From Chryseobacterium sp. OV279 (lineage in GTDB: Bacteria > Bacteroidota > Bacteroidia > Flavobacteriales > Weeksellaceae), in contig NZ_FQUD01000004.1 of the NCBI RefSeq assembly GCF_900128945.1, forward strand, positions 62,001 to 126,000: DNA of 64,000 bases. Reading direction: 5' to 3'. Positions 7,629-16,995 of this stretch are shown in pieces (the first letter of the stretch is position 1; each line of letters opens with the position of its first letter). The position numbers and the translations under genes were made by a program. The notes below the pieces were generated by a model. That model did no database searches and was not told where the DNA came from. It was given only the letters and a program-made list of their open reading frames with translations.

Positions 7629-10454
7629 ATGAGGACCCAATTAGAGAAATTACTTACCCTTGCTTTTGTCTGTTTGATCTTTTTTGTGTCAGCGCAGAAG
7701 CAGTTAATTATAGGAACTGTTTTTGACGACAGCCAACCCCTTCCCGGCGCGTCGGTCAAAATAAAAGGTTTATCAAAAAATACCGCTACAGATATTGATG
7801 GAAAATTCACAGTGAATGATATCAAAGAAGGGCAGTATAATTTACAGATAAGCTACATCGGTTATGAAACAGCAGACCTTACTATAGATGTGAAACCCGG
7901 AGAAACCGTAGACTTAGGTGCTGTCAAATTATCCCAACAGAGAAAGAACATTGACGAAGTTGTGGTAACCGGAACTTTAAAAAATACAGAAGCTAGAGCT
8001 TTAAACCTTCAGAAAAACGCGGTGAATATTACCAATGTCATCGCATCAGACGGAATCGGAAAGCTTCCGGACAGAAATGCAGCCGAAACCGTTCAGCGTG
8101 TTCAGGGCGTTTCCATCGAGAGAGACCAGGGCGAAGGAAGATTTGTTTCCTTAAGAGGACTTCCGCCATTTTGGGCCTCAACAACCATTAATGGTAACAG
8201 ATTGCCTACTGCAGAGGAAGAAACCACTTCCAGAGCAACCGCATTTGACTTCTTCCCTACCGAACTGATCTCCTATGTTCATGTGAACAAGTCGTTTACC
8301 CCTGATATGGAAGCTGACGGAATCGGAGGTGGAGTCAACTTTATCACGAAAACCCCACCCATGAAAACAGAGTTCAAAGCGACCATTGGAAGCGGCTACA
8401 ATGCAAAAGCTGACAAAGGCGTTTACAATCTTGGGCTTCTTTACGGAGGCAGAACGAAAGATAAAAAATTCGGATACCTTTTCAATGTGGCGCACTTTAT
8501 CAGAAACTGGTCAACAGATAATTTTGAGGCGAGAAGAAGTGGTGATGAAGGTGTTTTCAGAATGGAGCTCCGCGATTACAATGGGGTCAGAAAAACAACG
8601 GGTGTGAATGCAGCTTTTGAATATGTTCTTTCTCCAAAAAACACATTCTATGTAAAAGGAATGTACGGAACCCTTTCAGATGATGAGACGCACTACAAGC
8701 ACAGAATCAGATTTGATAAATTCAGCTCTGCGAACAATACGGCAAGAGTGGAACTTCAGAACATTCACAACTTACTGATCACCGAACTTACTTCTATATC
8801 TTTAGGCGGAGTTCATACTTTAAATAAAGGAAAAATCGACTGGGATCTATCGTATTATGACAACCGTTTTAAGTACGGGAACATTCCTGACAAACAGAAC
8901 AATTCCTATTATGTGATTAAATACACTCAATCCGGAGTAGGTATTAATCCTGATTATATTTCCAACCACGGAAGCGGACCGAGAGCTTACTGGAAAGCAG
9001 ATGGCGGAAAATTAGATTATAAAAACCCTGATGCCTTATTTGGGTTTTACAGTGATCCGGGCTTTAAAATGGATGCCTCGCAGATGAAATTTACAGACCT
9101 TGAATTCTACAAAGTCTTTGTTGAGGAAAAAGATAAAATCGTCGCTGCGTTCAATCATGAGATCAATGCATCAGATAAGCTGACTTTAAAATACGGATTC
9201 AAATACAGAGACAAAGAAAGAAATGCCAGATTCTCCGATATTTTCTATAACTGGAACGGCGGAACAGCTCCTCTTCTGTCTGATTACGCTCCCTACATCA
9301 CTACACAGGCGAACGGACCAAAATATTTAAGTGAAATGAATACCCATATCGGGAACACTTTCGGGCCGGTGCTTTCTACCACAGGTATGGATCAGTTCTG
9401 GATCCAGAACCAGGGAAATCTGAAGATCAACCCTACCGATTCTGAAGCTTTAGAATACAACAAAGCATTGGGAAGAAACTTCGATGTTTTTGAGAAACAT
9501 GCTGATGCTTACGGAATGGGAACGTATAAACTGAGTGACAAGATCACGATTTTAGGAGGAATCAGATTATCCAATACCAATACAAGAGTAAAAGGATACA
9601 ATGTCGTTGAGGATGTTCTGACACCGGTTGAGCACACCAAAAAATACCTGGCCGTTCTTCCGATGCTCCACATCAAATATGCTTTGAATGATAAGACCAA
9701 CCTTCGCTTTGCAGCAACCAGAACCTTTTCAAGACCGAACTTCGGAGATATTACACCTGGCGGAACATACAGTGAAGCTGATAATGAATTCAAAGGTGGA
9801 AACCCAAACCTTAACCCAACGTATTCACTGAATTTTGACCTGATGGGAGAATATTATTTCTCCAATGTCGGGATCGTAAGCGGAGGTGTTTTCTATAAAT
9901 CGATCACGGACCCAATTTTCCAGGATTCTTTCATCGGAAACTACAATGGAATGACGGGTGTACAGTTTACCGCACCGAATAACGGAAATGCAGCATGGCT
10001 AGGAGGTGTTGAACTTGGAATCAACAGAAGATTCGACTTTTTACCGGGGTTTCTTCAGTATTTCGGAACACAGCTGAATGCGACGTTCATGACTTCGGAG
10101 ATGGAAAAACCAAGCGGAAGAAAAGTAGCGCTTCCTTATCAGGCCAAGCAGTTGTATAATGTTCAGGTTTTCTTTGAGAAAAAAGGATTCAATGCAAGAC
10201 TGGCTTATAATTACAAAGGAAAATATGCCGTAGAATATGCGGAAGACGATATCAATGATTCTTATTACGGGAAATACAGCAGCTTAGATTTCGGAGGATC
10301 CTACCAGTTTACAAAACACCTGATGTTGTATGCCGATGTGAACAACATCCTGAACAAACCTTTGATCTATCATTTCGGAAAGAATGAAGACCGTCCTGAA
10401 CAGGTAGAATATTACGGCGTACGATGTAACCTTGGAATAAAACTGAACTTCTAA
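7629..10454 (+). CDS. TonB-dependent outer-membrane receptor
   Basis: 941 aa from MRTQLEKLLTL; that Met is followed by a clear signal peptide ending near VSAQ, so the upstream in-frame Met was not used. Domains in order are a CarboxypepD_reg-like beta-sandwich (about 22-100, ISYIGYET), a plug (about 105-240: VVVTGT, GIGKLPDRNAAETVQRV, ADGIGGGVNFITKTP) and a 22-strand-type barrel ending in the outer-membrane consensus LGIKLNF. It imports a bulky or scarce solute using TonB energy. It heads an operon with a transporter, an FAD oxidoreductase and a phosphonatase-like HAD protein, so its cargo is probably a phosphonate or amino-phosphonate conjugate. Confidence 0.92.
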   Translation: MRTQLEKLLTLAFVCLIFFVSAQKQLIIGTVFDDSQPLPGASVKIKGLSKNTATDIDGKFTVNDIKEGQYNLQISYIGYETADLTIDVKPGETVDLGAVKLSQQRKNIDEVVVTGTLKNTEARALNLQKNAVNITNVIASDGIGKLPDRNAAETVQRVQGVSIERDQGEGRFVSLRGLPPFWASTTINGNRLPTAEEETTSRATAFDFFPTELISYVHVNKSFTPDMEADGIGGGVNFITKTPPMKTEFKATIGSGYNAKADKGVYNLGLLYGGRTKDKKFGYLFNVAHFIRNWSTDNFEARRSGDEGVFRMELRDYNGVRKTTGVNAAFEYVLSPKNTFYVKGMYGTLSDDETHYKHRIRFDKFSSANNTARVELQNIHNLLITELTSISLGGVHTLNKGKIDWDLSYYDNRFKYGNIPDKQNNSYYVIKYTQSGVGINPDYISNHGSGPRAYWKADGGKLDYKNPDALFGFYSDPGFKMDASQMKFTDLEFYKVFVEEKDKIVAAFNHEINASDKLTLKYGFKYRDKERNARFSDIFYNWNGGTAPLLSDYAPYITTQANGPKYLSEMNTHIGNTFGPVLSTTGMDQFWIQNQGNLKINPTDSEALEYNKALGRNFDVFEKHADAYGMGTYKLSDKITILGGIRLSNTNTRVKGYNVVEDVLTPVEHTKKYLAVLPMLHIKYALNDKTNLRFAATRTFSRPNFGDITPGGTYSEADNEFKGGNPNLNPTYSLNFDLMGEYYFSNVGIVSGGVFYKSITDPIFQDSFIGNYNGMTGVQFTAPNNGNAAWLGGVELGINRRFDFLPGFLQYFGTQLNATFMTSEMEKPSGRKVALPYQAKQLYNVQVFFEKKGFNARLAYNYKGKYAVEYAEDDINDSYYGKYSSLDFGGSYQFTKHLMLYADVNNILNKPLIYHFGKNEDRPEQVEYYGVRCNLGIKLNF

Positions 10455-10464
10455 ACCATCATCA

Positions 10465-11772
10465 ATGGCACAAAGTATCAATAAAAAAACATTAGTAACA
10501 CTGAAGGCTGCCCTGGCTGCTTTCGGTGTTTACTTCTGCATGTACGGTTTCAGGAAACCTTTTACGGTAGCTTCTTTTGAAGGACTCGCCTATTTCGGGG
10601 TTGATTATAAAATCCTGATCATCATTGCTCAGGCGGTGGGGTATTTCATTTCTAAATTCATCGGGATCAAATTTATTTCAGAGCTGAAACCTGAAAAAAG
10701 GATCGTCTATTTGCTGGCGTTCATTGGAGTGGCCGAGCTTGCCTTACTGGGGTTTGCAGCTGTTCCCGCTCCTTACAATATCGTCTTCATGTTTATCAAT
10801 GGGATTCCGTTGGGAATGATCTGGGGAATTGTATTCTCTTATATTGAAGGCCGGAAAACGACAGAAATAATCGGACTTTTCCTCTGCACAAGCTTTGTGG
10901 TTTCTTCAGGATTTACAAAATCGGTCGGGAAGTCTATCATGGATACTTTCCCTGTTTCAGAATTCTGGATGCCGTTCTGCACCGGATTAGTTTTCATCAT
11001 TCCCCTGATTATTTTCGCTCTTCTTTTAGAGAGAATTCCAAAACCTACGGAAGAAGATGTTTTGCTTAAAAACAAAAGACAGCCTTTGGACCGTGCAGAA
11101 AGAAAGGCATTGATCCGCAGGTTTTTCATTCCGATTGTGTGCATTATTTTTCTGTATGTCTGTTTAACGGTTTTAAGGGATTTCAGGGATAATTTCAACC
11201 GCGAGATCTGGGATGGTCTGCATTTTAGCTTTGACAGCTCCATTTTCACCCTCACGGAAATTCCGATTGCGATCATGGTGCTTCTCATCTTAAGCTTTAT
11301 GGTCAAGGTGAAAAACAATAAAAAAGCTTTTGCCTACTATCATTACATCCTTTTTGGAGGCATTCTTACCGTAGGATTATCAACGTATCTGTTTCAGAAT
11401 GCTGCATTATCTCCTTTTCTGTGGATGGTGATCTCAGGTTTTGGTATGTATATCTGCTATATTCCTTTCAACGGAATTTATTTTGACCGGATGATCGCCG
11501 CTTTTGACATCAAAGGAAATGTAGGATTTCTGATTTATACCGTGGACTCTTTCGGTTACCTCGGAAGTGTCCTGATCCTGCTGTACAAGAACTTCGGTTC
11601 TGCGCAGACTTCGTGGCTTAATTTTTATATTCATCTGAATTATATCATTACAGCCGCCGTTCTAGTTCTTTCGGTTACTGCTTTTTTAGCTTTCAAAAAA
11701 AAGGCAAAACCGAATTCAAATTCTAATCAATTCATCAATTTCGATCCGTCGAAGTTTTATAAATTAAAATAA
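10465..11772 (+). CDS. DUF5690 family MFS-like inner-membrane transporter
   Basis: 435-aa polytopic protein with about 12 hydrophobic segments and an MFS-like two-half arrangement with a charged central loop (LERIPKPTEEDVLLKNKR). The N-terminus (AAFGVYFCMYGFRKPFTVA) resembles the start of organophosphate-type MFS permeases, where a YGFRKPF-like motif is common. The family assignment as DUF5690 is from recognition. It starts 10 bp after the receptor stop and 2 bp before the oxidoreductase. The natural inference is that it carries the solute from periplasm to cytoplasm. Confidence 0.8.
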   Translation: MAQSINKKTLVTLKAALAAFGVYFCMYGFRKPFTVASFEGLAYFGVDYKILIIIAQAVGYFISKFIGIKFISELKPEKRIVYLLAFIGVAELALLGFAAVPAPYNIVFMFINGIPLGMIWGIVFSYIEGRKTTEIIGLFLCTSFVVSSGFTKSVGKSIMDTFPVSEFWMPFCTGLVFIIPLIIFALLLERIPKPTEEDVLLKNKRQPLDRAERKALIRRFFIPIVCIIFLYVCLTVLRDFRDNFNREIWDGLHFSFDSSIFTLTEIPIAIMVLLILSFMVKVKNNKKAFAYYHYILFGGILTVGLSTYLFQNAALSPFLWMVISGFGMYICYIPFNGIYFDRMIAAFDIKGNVGFLIYTVDSFGYLGSVLILLYKNFGSAQTSWLNFYIHLNYIITAAVLVLSVTAFLAFKKKAKPNSNSNQFINFDPSKFYKLK

Positions 11773-11774
11773 CA

Positions 11775-12929
11775 ATGACAGCAAAATTTGATTTAATCGT
11801 TGTGGGAGGAGGAATTCTGGGAACATTCCACGCCTATCATGCTCTAAAAAGAGGTCTTAAGGTCGCTATACTGGAAAGGAATTCCGTTCCTCAGGGCGCA
11901 ACGGTGAGAAATTTCGGACAGGTAGTTCCCTCCGGAATGGATCTTACATGGCAGAACTACGGAAGAGAAAGTCTGGCCATCTATAACGAACTTCACGCTC
12001 AGGCAGATCTTACCATAAGAAAAAACGGTTCCGTTTATATCGCTTCAAATGATGAGGAAATTCAGCTGATTGAAGAGCTGCATGAAATCAACAGAAATAA
12101 TGATTACGAATCCGTTCTGTTATCTAAAAACGACTGTATCAAGAAATTTGACGGTCTCCGTTCGGATTACTGCAAAGGAGGACTTTTTTTCCCGCAGGAA
12201 CTTTCGGTAGACTCTGCTGATATGATCGTCAAGCTTCACAAACTGTTGCAGGAAAAACTGGGACTTCAGATCTTCTACAATACCACAGTTATTGAAACGG
12301 GTGAAAACGGGAAGAACTGCGTCGCCATAAGTGCAGACGGAACAGAATTTACAGCATCGAAAATCATGATCTGCGGAGGTCATGAGTTTAAAACATTATA
12401 CCCTAAAGTATTCGATGAAAGTGATTTAGAAGTGAGTAAGCTACAGATGCTTCAGACAAAACCACAGGGCATTTATTCGCTTCCGGGAAATATTCTGACC
12501 GGGCTTTCCATCAGAAGATATGAATCGTTCAGTGAATGTGCGTCTTTTGAGAAAATCAAGGCATCAGAAGATCCCAAATCTTTTGAAAAAAAGTACGGGG
12601 TTCATATTTTATTCAAGCAGGCACTTGACGGATCTATTATTCTGGGCGACTCCCACGAATATGCAGATGCTAAAAATGCCGATGATCTTGGCTACGATCT
12701 GAATATGGAAATCGATGAATTCATGATTCACGAAGCCAAAAAAATTATAGACCTTCCTACCTATGAAATTCAGAGGAGATGGTTCGGGATCTATTCCCAG
12801 TGCAAGACAAAAGATATTTTTGAACACAATCCTTCCCCGAATATCTACATCGTAACTGGGATCGGAGGCAAAGGAATGACGGGAAGCGGAGGCTTTTCCA
12901 AATTTAATATAGATAAAATTTACGCATAA
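11775..12929 (+). CDS. TIGR03364-type FAD-dependent oxidoreductase (DAO superfamily)
   Basis: 384 aa. The FAD-binding Rossmann motif VVGGGILGTFHAYHALKRG lies at about residues 8-26, followed by E34-type ribose binding (LERNS). The C-terminal GIGGKGMTGSGGF closes the FAD site as in glycine/sarcosine oxidase relatives. The family is found beside phosphonatase-like hydrolases, and some members oxidatively deaminate or demethylate aminoalkylphosphonates. Here it is 6 bp upstream of such a hydrolase. The likely reaction is conversion of an amino- or N-alkylaminophosphonate to a phosphono-aldehyde, but the substrate is not proven by sequence. Confidence 0.8.
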   Translation: MTAKFDLIVVGGGILGTFHAYHALKRGLKVAILERNSVPQGATVRNFGQVVPSGMDLTWQNYGRESLAIYNELHAQADLTIRKNGSVYIASNDEEIQLIEELHEINRNNDYESVLLSKNDCIKKFDGLRSDYCKGGLFFPQELSVDSADMIVKLHKLLQEKLGLQIFYNTTVIETGENGKNCVAISADGTEFTASKIMICGGHEFKTLYPKVFDESDLEVSKLQMLQTKPQGIYSLPGNILTGLSIRRYESFSECASFEKIKASEDPKSFEKKYGVHILFKQALDGSIILGDSHEYADAKNADDLGYDLNMEIDEFMIHEAKKIIDLPTYEIQRRWFGIYSQCKTKDIFEHNPSPNIYIVTGIGGKGMTGSGGFSKFNIDKIYA

Positions 12930-12935
12930 ATTTCA

Positions 12936-13604
12936 ATGAAGAATATAGAATTACTGGTTCTGGATATGGCCGGAACAACGATTGACGAAGACAATGTAGT
13001 GTACAAAACTTTAACGCAGTCTGTGAATAATCATGGCTATCACGTGACTTTAGAAAAGGTGCTTTCAAGCTGTGCCGGAATGGAAAAGCTGGAAGCCATC
13101 ACCAGTTTGCTGAAGGAAATCGGGGGCAATGAAGAAGATGCTTTCGTTATTTTCCAAAACTTTTCGGAACAGTTAAAAGAAGCTTACCAAAAACTGGAAG
13201 TAAAGCCCATTAACGGCACCGAAAACTTTCTTTTAAAGATGAAAGCTCAGCATAAAAAAGTGGTTCTCAACACCGGTTATACTTCCGAGATTGCCCACCA
13301 GCTTTTAGATAAATTACAATGGAAGGAAAATATCCATTTCGATGCGTTGATCACCGCTGACGATGTTTCAGAAAGCCGACCGAGCCCCGATATGATCAAT
13401 CTTGCGATGAAAAAATTCAATATCACTGAGCCGGAAAAGGTTTTAAAAGCAGGTGACTCTGTGATCGATATTGAAGAAGGGAAGAATGCAGGCTGCGGAC
13501 TGACGATTGCCGTTCTTTCGGGAGCACAAAGCAGGACAGAGCTGGAAAAGGCACATCCTGATTATATTTTTAATACAATTTCTGAGGCTGAAGATATACT
13601 TTAA
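12936..13604 (+). CDS. Phosphonatase-like HAD hydrolase (PhnX-like)
   Basis: 222-aa HAD-superfamily enzyme. Motif I is VLDMAGTTID with nucleophile D10; AGTT(V/I)D is characteristic of the phosphonatase branch. A Lys at position 51 (AGMEKLEAI) falls where PhnX carries its Schiff-base lysine. Later motifs are VLNTGYTSE (motif II), SRPSPDM and AGDSVIDIEEGKNAG (motifs III-IV). PhnX splits phosphonoacetaldehyde to acetaldehyde and phosphate. The neighbouring oxidoreductase would supply the aldehyde. The exact substrate may differ from PhnX because the protein is shorter and divergent. Confidence 0.82.
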   Translation: MKNIELLVLDMAGTTIDEDNVVYKTLTQSVNNHGYHVTLEKVLSSCAGMEKLEAITSLLKEIGGNEEDAFVIFQNFSEQLKEAYQKLEVKPINGTENFLLKMKAQHKKVVLNTGYTSEIAHQLLDKLQWKENIHFDALITADDVSESRPSPDMINLAMKKFNITEPEKVLKAGDSVIDIEEGKNAGCGLTIAVLSGAQSRTELEKAHPDYIFNTISEAEDIL

Positions 13605-13647
13605 CTCTTCTTTCAAATTATACTTACTTTTTTCAGCCTCAATTTTT

Positions 13648-13744
13648 TAGATTTAAACACTAATGGCACTAATATTTTTCACAAATAACACCACTTTATG
13701 ATTCGTGGAAATTCGTGAAGGTATTTGTGCTGTTTGTGTTTAAA
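13648..13744. repeat. Imperfect inverted-repeat element (TTTAAACACTAATG family)
   Basis: The left arm (about 13648-13678) starts TTTAAACACTAATGGCACT. The right arm (about 13715-13744), reverse-complemented, starts TTTAAACACAAACAGCAC. A single related arm lies at 61727-61773. It is probably a REP-like intergenic element and could act as a terminator for the phosphonate operon. Confidence 0.5.
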
Positions 13745-13782
13745 AAACCTTAAACATTTAGTTATCAATTTCTTAACTTTAA

Positions 13783-13850
13783 GTTTACACATGTTTACAA
13801 ATAGTAAATTAATTTTACAATAGTTAAAAATAAAATTACTATTTGTAAAC
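13783..13850. promoter_or_regulatory. Cluster of GTTTAC operators before the phosphodiesterase gene
   Basis: 13793-13809 is GTTTACAAATAGTAAAT, one base from the 7327 palindrome. 13834-13850, read on the minus strand, is GTTTACAAATAGTAATT. Together their outer arms form a 15-bp perfect inverted repeat. An extra GTTTAC half-site is at 13783-13788, and a weaker TTTTACAATAGTT lies between. The cluster ends 27 bp before the ATG, so a bound protein would overlap the promoter. Confidence 0.6.
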
Positions 13851-13877
13851 ATTTCTTTTTCAAAACCCTTTATCCCC

Positions 13878-15731
13878 ATGAAAACAAAACTATTCTCAAT
13901 GGCCGTCCTTATGAGCTGTTTCTTTGAAGCTCAGACCAAGAAAGTTCTATTTATCGGTATCGACGGATGTCGTGCAGATGTGATGATGTCCAGCAACATT
14001 CCGAACATCCAAAACCTTGTCAATCAATCCATTTACTCCCTTGACGGTCTGTGCGCCGCCACGACATGGAGCGGAAACGGTTGGAGCACCATGCTTACCG
14101 GTGTATGGCACACGAAACACAATGTTCAGGACAACAATTTCACGAGCCCGAACTACGTGAACTACCCTGACTTTTTAACAAGAGCAGAAACTTTTAATCC
14201 CAACTTAAGAACGATGTCGCTGGTTAACTGGGCACCACTTAATGACAAGATTGTAAAGACCGCTGATGTAAAAAGCAATCTTGGATCTGACCTTGCTGTG
14301 AAAAATGCCGCAGTCAGTGCCATGCAAAATGACAATCCGGATATTCTTTTTGTAGATTTTGACGATGTGGATCACGCCGGACATTCTTACGGATTTGCAG
14401 GTACGGTTCCTCAGTATGTGTCTTCAATTCAGACTACGGATGCCTATATCGGAGAGATTGTGAGTGCGATGAAGAGCAGACCAACTTATAACAATGAAGA
14501 CTGGCTGGTGGTTTTAACAACCGATCACGGGGCCATCCAAAGTTCTCACGGTGGCGGAAACCTTTCTGAGCGTAATATCTTTACTATCTATTCCAATCCG
14601 GGATTTACGCCTCAGCAGATCAGTAAAACCATTCTGGAATCCAATAAAACGTTTAATCAGCTTAGCTTTCCGGCAGGCACGTATGCAAAGCCTTCTAATC
14701 AGACTCCGCTTAATTTCGGGGCCAGTCAGGATTTTACCGTTGAGTTTTGGGTAAAACCGAATGCAGCCTATTCAAGCGATCCGGTGATGATAAGTAATAA
14801 AAACTGGGCGAACGGAAGAAATAAAGGCTTTGTGATCTCCGGAAGCTCGGGACAAAATTTCAAAATGAATATCGGTGACGGAACGAACAGAATTGACCTG
14901 ACCGGTGGAAAAGTAGAAACCGGGAAATGGAAACATATTGCCGTAAGTTTCGACAGAGACGGTCTTGTAACATTGTACGAAGACGGTGTTTCGGTGACTT
15001 TTGCTAAAATGAATACGATTGGAAATATAGATTCCGGGCTGCCATTTACGATCAATCAGGACGGAACGAATGTCTACGGTGAAAATCTTGCTGCTTCTTA
15101 TAAAGATATCAGAGTCTGGAAATCTGCTCTTCCGAATGATGTGATCGTTAACTGGGCGAACCAGGATATTACTTCTTCGCATCCTTATTATGCGCAGTTA
15201 CTGGCAGACTGGAAATGCAACGGAACATCAGGAAACACACTGACCGATTCAAGCCCGAATGCCAACAATCTTGCCGTAACAGGATCTCCGGCGTATGCTG
15301 CAGGGACTACCAACGTATTTAAAATCTATGATTATACCTCAACAACGAGAGAAACTGATCATTTCCCTACGGTTCTGAACTGGATGTGTATTCCGGTACA
15401 GTCATCATGGGGAATCGATGGGGTGAACCGTATTCCGGTATGCTCCAACGGAGCTTTGGCCGTAAAGGATACCAAAACAAAAACGGATGATTTCAGACTT
15501 TATCCGAATCCTGCTTCAGAAAGCATCAGCATCCAGTATCAGTCTGATGATAAGGAAATTAAAGCAGAAATTATTGATGCTAAGGGAGCACTTATTTCAA
15601 CGACCTCTCTAAAATCATCCAACGGATCTTATAACGAAAAAATAAGCATTCAGGGTCTTCCCGCAGGAATGTATTTTATGAAAATGAACGGAAGTAAAAA
15701 GTCACTGACGAAGACTTTCATTAAGAAATAA
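13878..15731 (+). CDS. Secreted T9SS alkaline-phosphatase-superfamily phosphodiesterase with LamG domain
   Basis: 617 aa. A signal peptide (about 1-18, ending FEAQT) is followed by a type I phosphodiesterase/nucleotide-pyrophosphatase domain (about 20-245). Its metal and nucleophile motifs are GIDGCRADV, STMLTGVW (Thr nucleophile region), DFDDVDHAGHSYGF and TTDHGAI. A LamG/concanavalin-like domain (about 270-445) contains AYSSDPVMISNKNW and GKWKHIAVSFD. The C-terminal type A T9SS sorting domain (about 540-617) has LYPNPASESI and GLPAGMYFMK. The protein should therefore be exported and surface-anchored or released. Its operator cluster matches the one before the phosphonate-type receptor, suggesting it frees phosphorus compounds for that uptake system. 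Confidence 0.88.
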   Translation: MKTKLFSMAVLMSCFFEAQTKKVLFIGIDGCRADVMMSSNIPNIQNLVNQSIYSLDGLCAATTWSGNGWSTMLTGVWHTKHNVQDNNFTSPNYVNYPDFLTRAETFNPNLRTMSLVNWAPLNDKIVKTADVKSNLGSDLAVKNAAVSAMQNDNPDILFVDFDDVDHAGHSYGFAGTVPQYVSSIQTTDAYIGEIVSAMKSRPTYNNEDWLVVLTTDHGAIQSSHGGGNLSERNIFTIYSNPGFTPQQISKTILESNKTFNQLSFPAGTYAKPSNQTPLNFGASQDFTVEFWVKPNAAYSSDPVMISNKNWANGRNKGFVISGSSGQNFKMNIGDGTNRIDLTGGKVETGKWKHIAVSFDRDGLVTLYEDGVSVTFAKMNTIGNIDSGLPFTINQDGTNVYGENLAASYKDIRVWKSALPNDVIVNWANQDITSSHPYYAQLLADWKCNGTSGNTLTDSSPNANNLAVTGSPAYAAGTTNVFKIYDYTSTTRETDHFPTVLNWMCIPVQSSWGIDGVNRIPVCSNGALAVKDTKTKTDDFRLYPNPASESISIQYQSDDKEIKAEIIDAKGALISTTSLKSSNGSYNEKISIQGLPAGMYFMKMNGSKKSLTKTFIKK

Positions 15732-15732
15732 G

Positions 15733-15878
15733 AGAAGTTGGGAAGCTTGAAGCTCGAAGATGGAAGTTATCTTAGCCTAAAGCCAAAATTGCAGTGGGTT
15801 TTAATCACTTTTTATGGAAACTGTTGAGATGAATGCCTAACAGCAACTTCCATCCTCCCTCTTCTAGCTTCCTAACTC
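15733..15878. repeat. Long imperfect inverted repeat (GAAGCT/AGCTTC family)
   Basis: The left arm 15733-15768 contains GGGAAGCTTGAAGCTCGAAG. The right arm 15845-15878, reverse-complemented, contains TAGGAAGCTAGAAGAGGGAG. Both arms share GATGGAAGTT. The element fills the convergent gap between the phosphodiesterase and GNAT genes and could form a large cruciform or terminator hairpin. Confidence 0.55.
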
Positions 15879-15955
15879 TACCAACGCATTAGATTTAATT
15901 TTTTTGATATTAGAACAAGGATTTTCATGTCCGGGTTCTAATATCTTTTTTTTGC

Positions 15956-16441
15956 TTAATCATTGAATGTCAATAGCATTTGGGTGTCACAACGGTCATA
16001 GGCTGAATCTGAAATGGGCATATGTTTGAAGCCCAGCTTTTCGTAGAGTTTTATCGCAGGAACCAGCACGGAATTCGTTTCCAGGAAAATACTTTCTGCT
16101 TTCAGTTCTCTTGCTTTATCCACTAAAGCCTGTCCTACCAGATAGCCTATTTTCTTCCCCTGTGCTTTAGGGCTTACTGCCATCTTTGACAGTTCAAATC
16201 TAAGCGGCTCATCAGACATTTTAACCAGTGCACAGGTTCCTACCGCTTCATGATCCAAAATTGCAAAGACAATATGCCCTCCTTTATCTATAATCTGTTC
16301 TTCGGGATTGTCCAGCAGTTTATAGTCGCCGGCTTCCATGGTAAAGAATGTTTTGATCCACTCTTCATTTAATGTTTTAAAAGCTTCTTTGTATTGGGGT
16401 TCGTAGTTGATAATGGTTACTTCATTATTCATTTCATTCAT
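15956..16441 (-). CDS. GNAT family N-acetyltransferase
   Basis: 161 aa (or 158 from the second Met). The GNAT acetyl-CoA site is present: LSKMAVSPKAQGKKIGYLVGQALVDKA (about 85-111, with the Q/RxxGxG/A-type QGKKIG loop). ESIFLETNSVLVPAIKLYEKLGFKHM (about 116-141) is the typical beta5-alpha4 region ending YEKLGF. The acceptor substrate cannot be told. It lies downstream of a MocR regulator gene in the same orientation but is separated from it by about 550 bp of repeats, so cotranscription is doubtful. Confidence 0.88.
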   Translation of the reverse strand: MNEMNNEVTIINYEPQYKEAFKTLNEEWIKTFFTMEAGDYKLLDNPEEQIIDKGGHIVFAILDHEAVGTCALVKMSDEPLRFELSKMAVSPKAQGKKIGYLVGQALVDKARELKAESIFLETNSVLVPAIKLYEKLGFKHMPISDSAYDRCDTQMLLTFND

Positions 16442-16479
16442 CGCTATAGGGTTTAATTGATCGTATTATTTATATTTTC

Positions 16480-16985
16480 AGATTTCTCAGATGACACAGA
16501 TTTTAAAACTTTTGTGACTTTTGTGGTTGATATTTTTTTTAACCACTGATTTCACAGATTTGCACAGATCATAATGTATATTTTTAAATAAAAATCTTTG
16601 ATTTTTTTCTAAACTTTAGTGCTCTTTTATCCTCAATGCATTAAACTTAAAACAACTAAAGTATTTAAAAGCTTTTGTGACTTTTGTGGTTAATAATTTT
16701 TCAACCACGGATTTCACAGATGATAACGTATATTTTTTTGAAACATTAAGATCAGTGAAGGAAGTAAGAAGAGTTAAGAGAAAATCTAAAGATTTTTTAA
16801 GCTGCAATCCTTAAAGCGAAGCTATCTTAATGATCTTAAAACCTTAATTCCACTTAATGGTTCAACAATAAAAATCTCTTATTTTTTTAAATCTTATGTG
16901 TTCTTTTTATCCTCAATGCATTGAACTTAAAAACAACTAAAGTGTTTAAAAACTTTTGTGACTTTTGTGGTTGATCATGATCGGA
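16480..16985. repeat. Composite dispersed repeat, two tandem partial copies
   Basis: The 550-bp gap between the GNAT and MocR genes is repeat-filled. Shared modules are CTTTTGTGACTTTTGTGGTT (16510, 16674 and 16954 regions), TATCCTCAATGCATT (16628 and 16909), AACATTAAGATCAGTGAAGG (16742) and CCACTTAATGGTTCAA (16850). The same modules in the same order occur at 18995-19340, and reverse-complemented at 34755-35160. No transposase or open frame is associated. Confidence 0.75.
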
Positions 16986-16995
16986 TAACCGGAAA

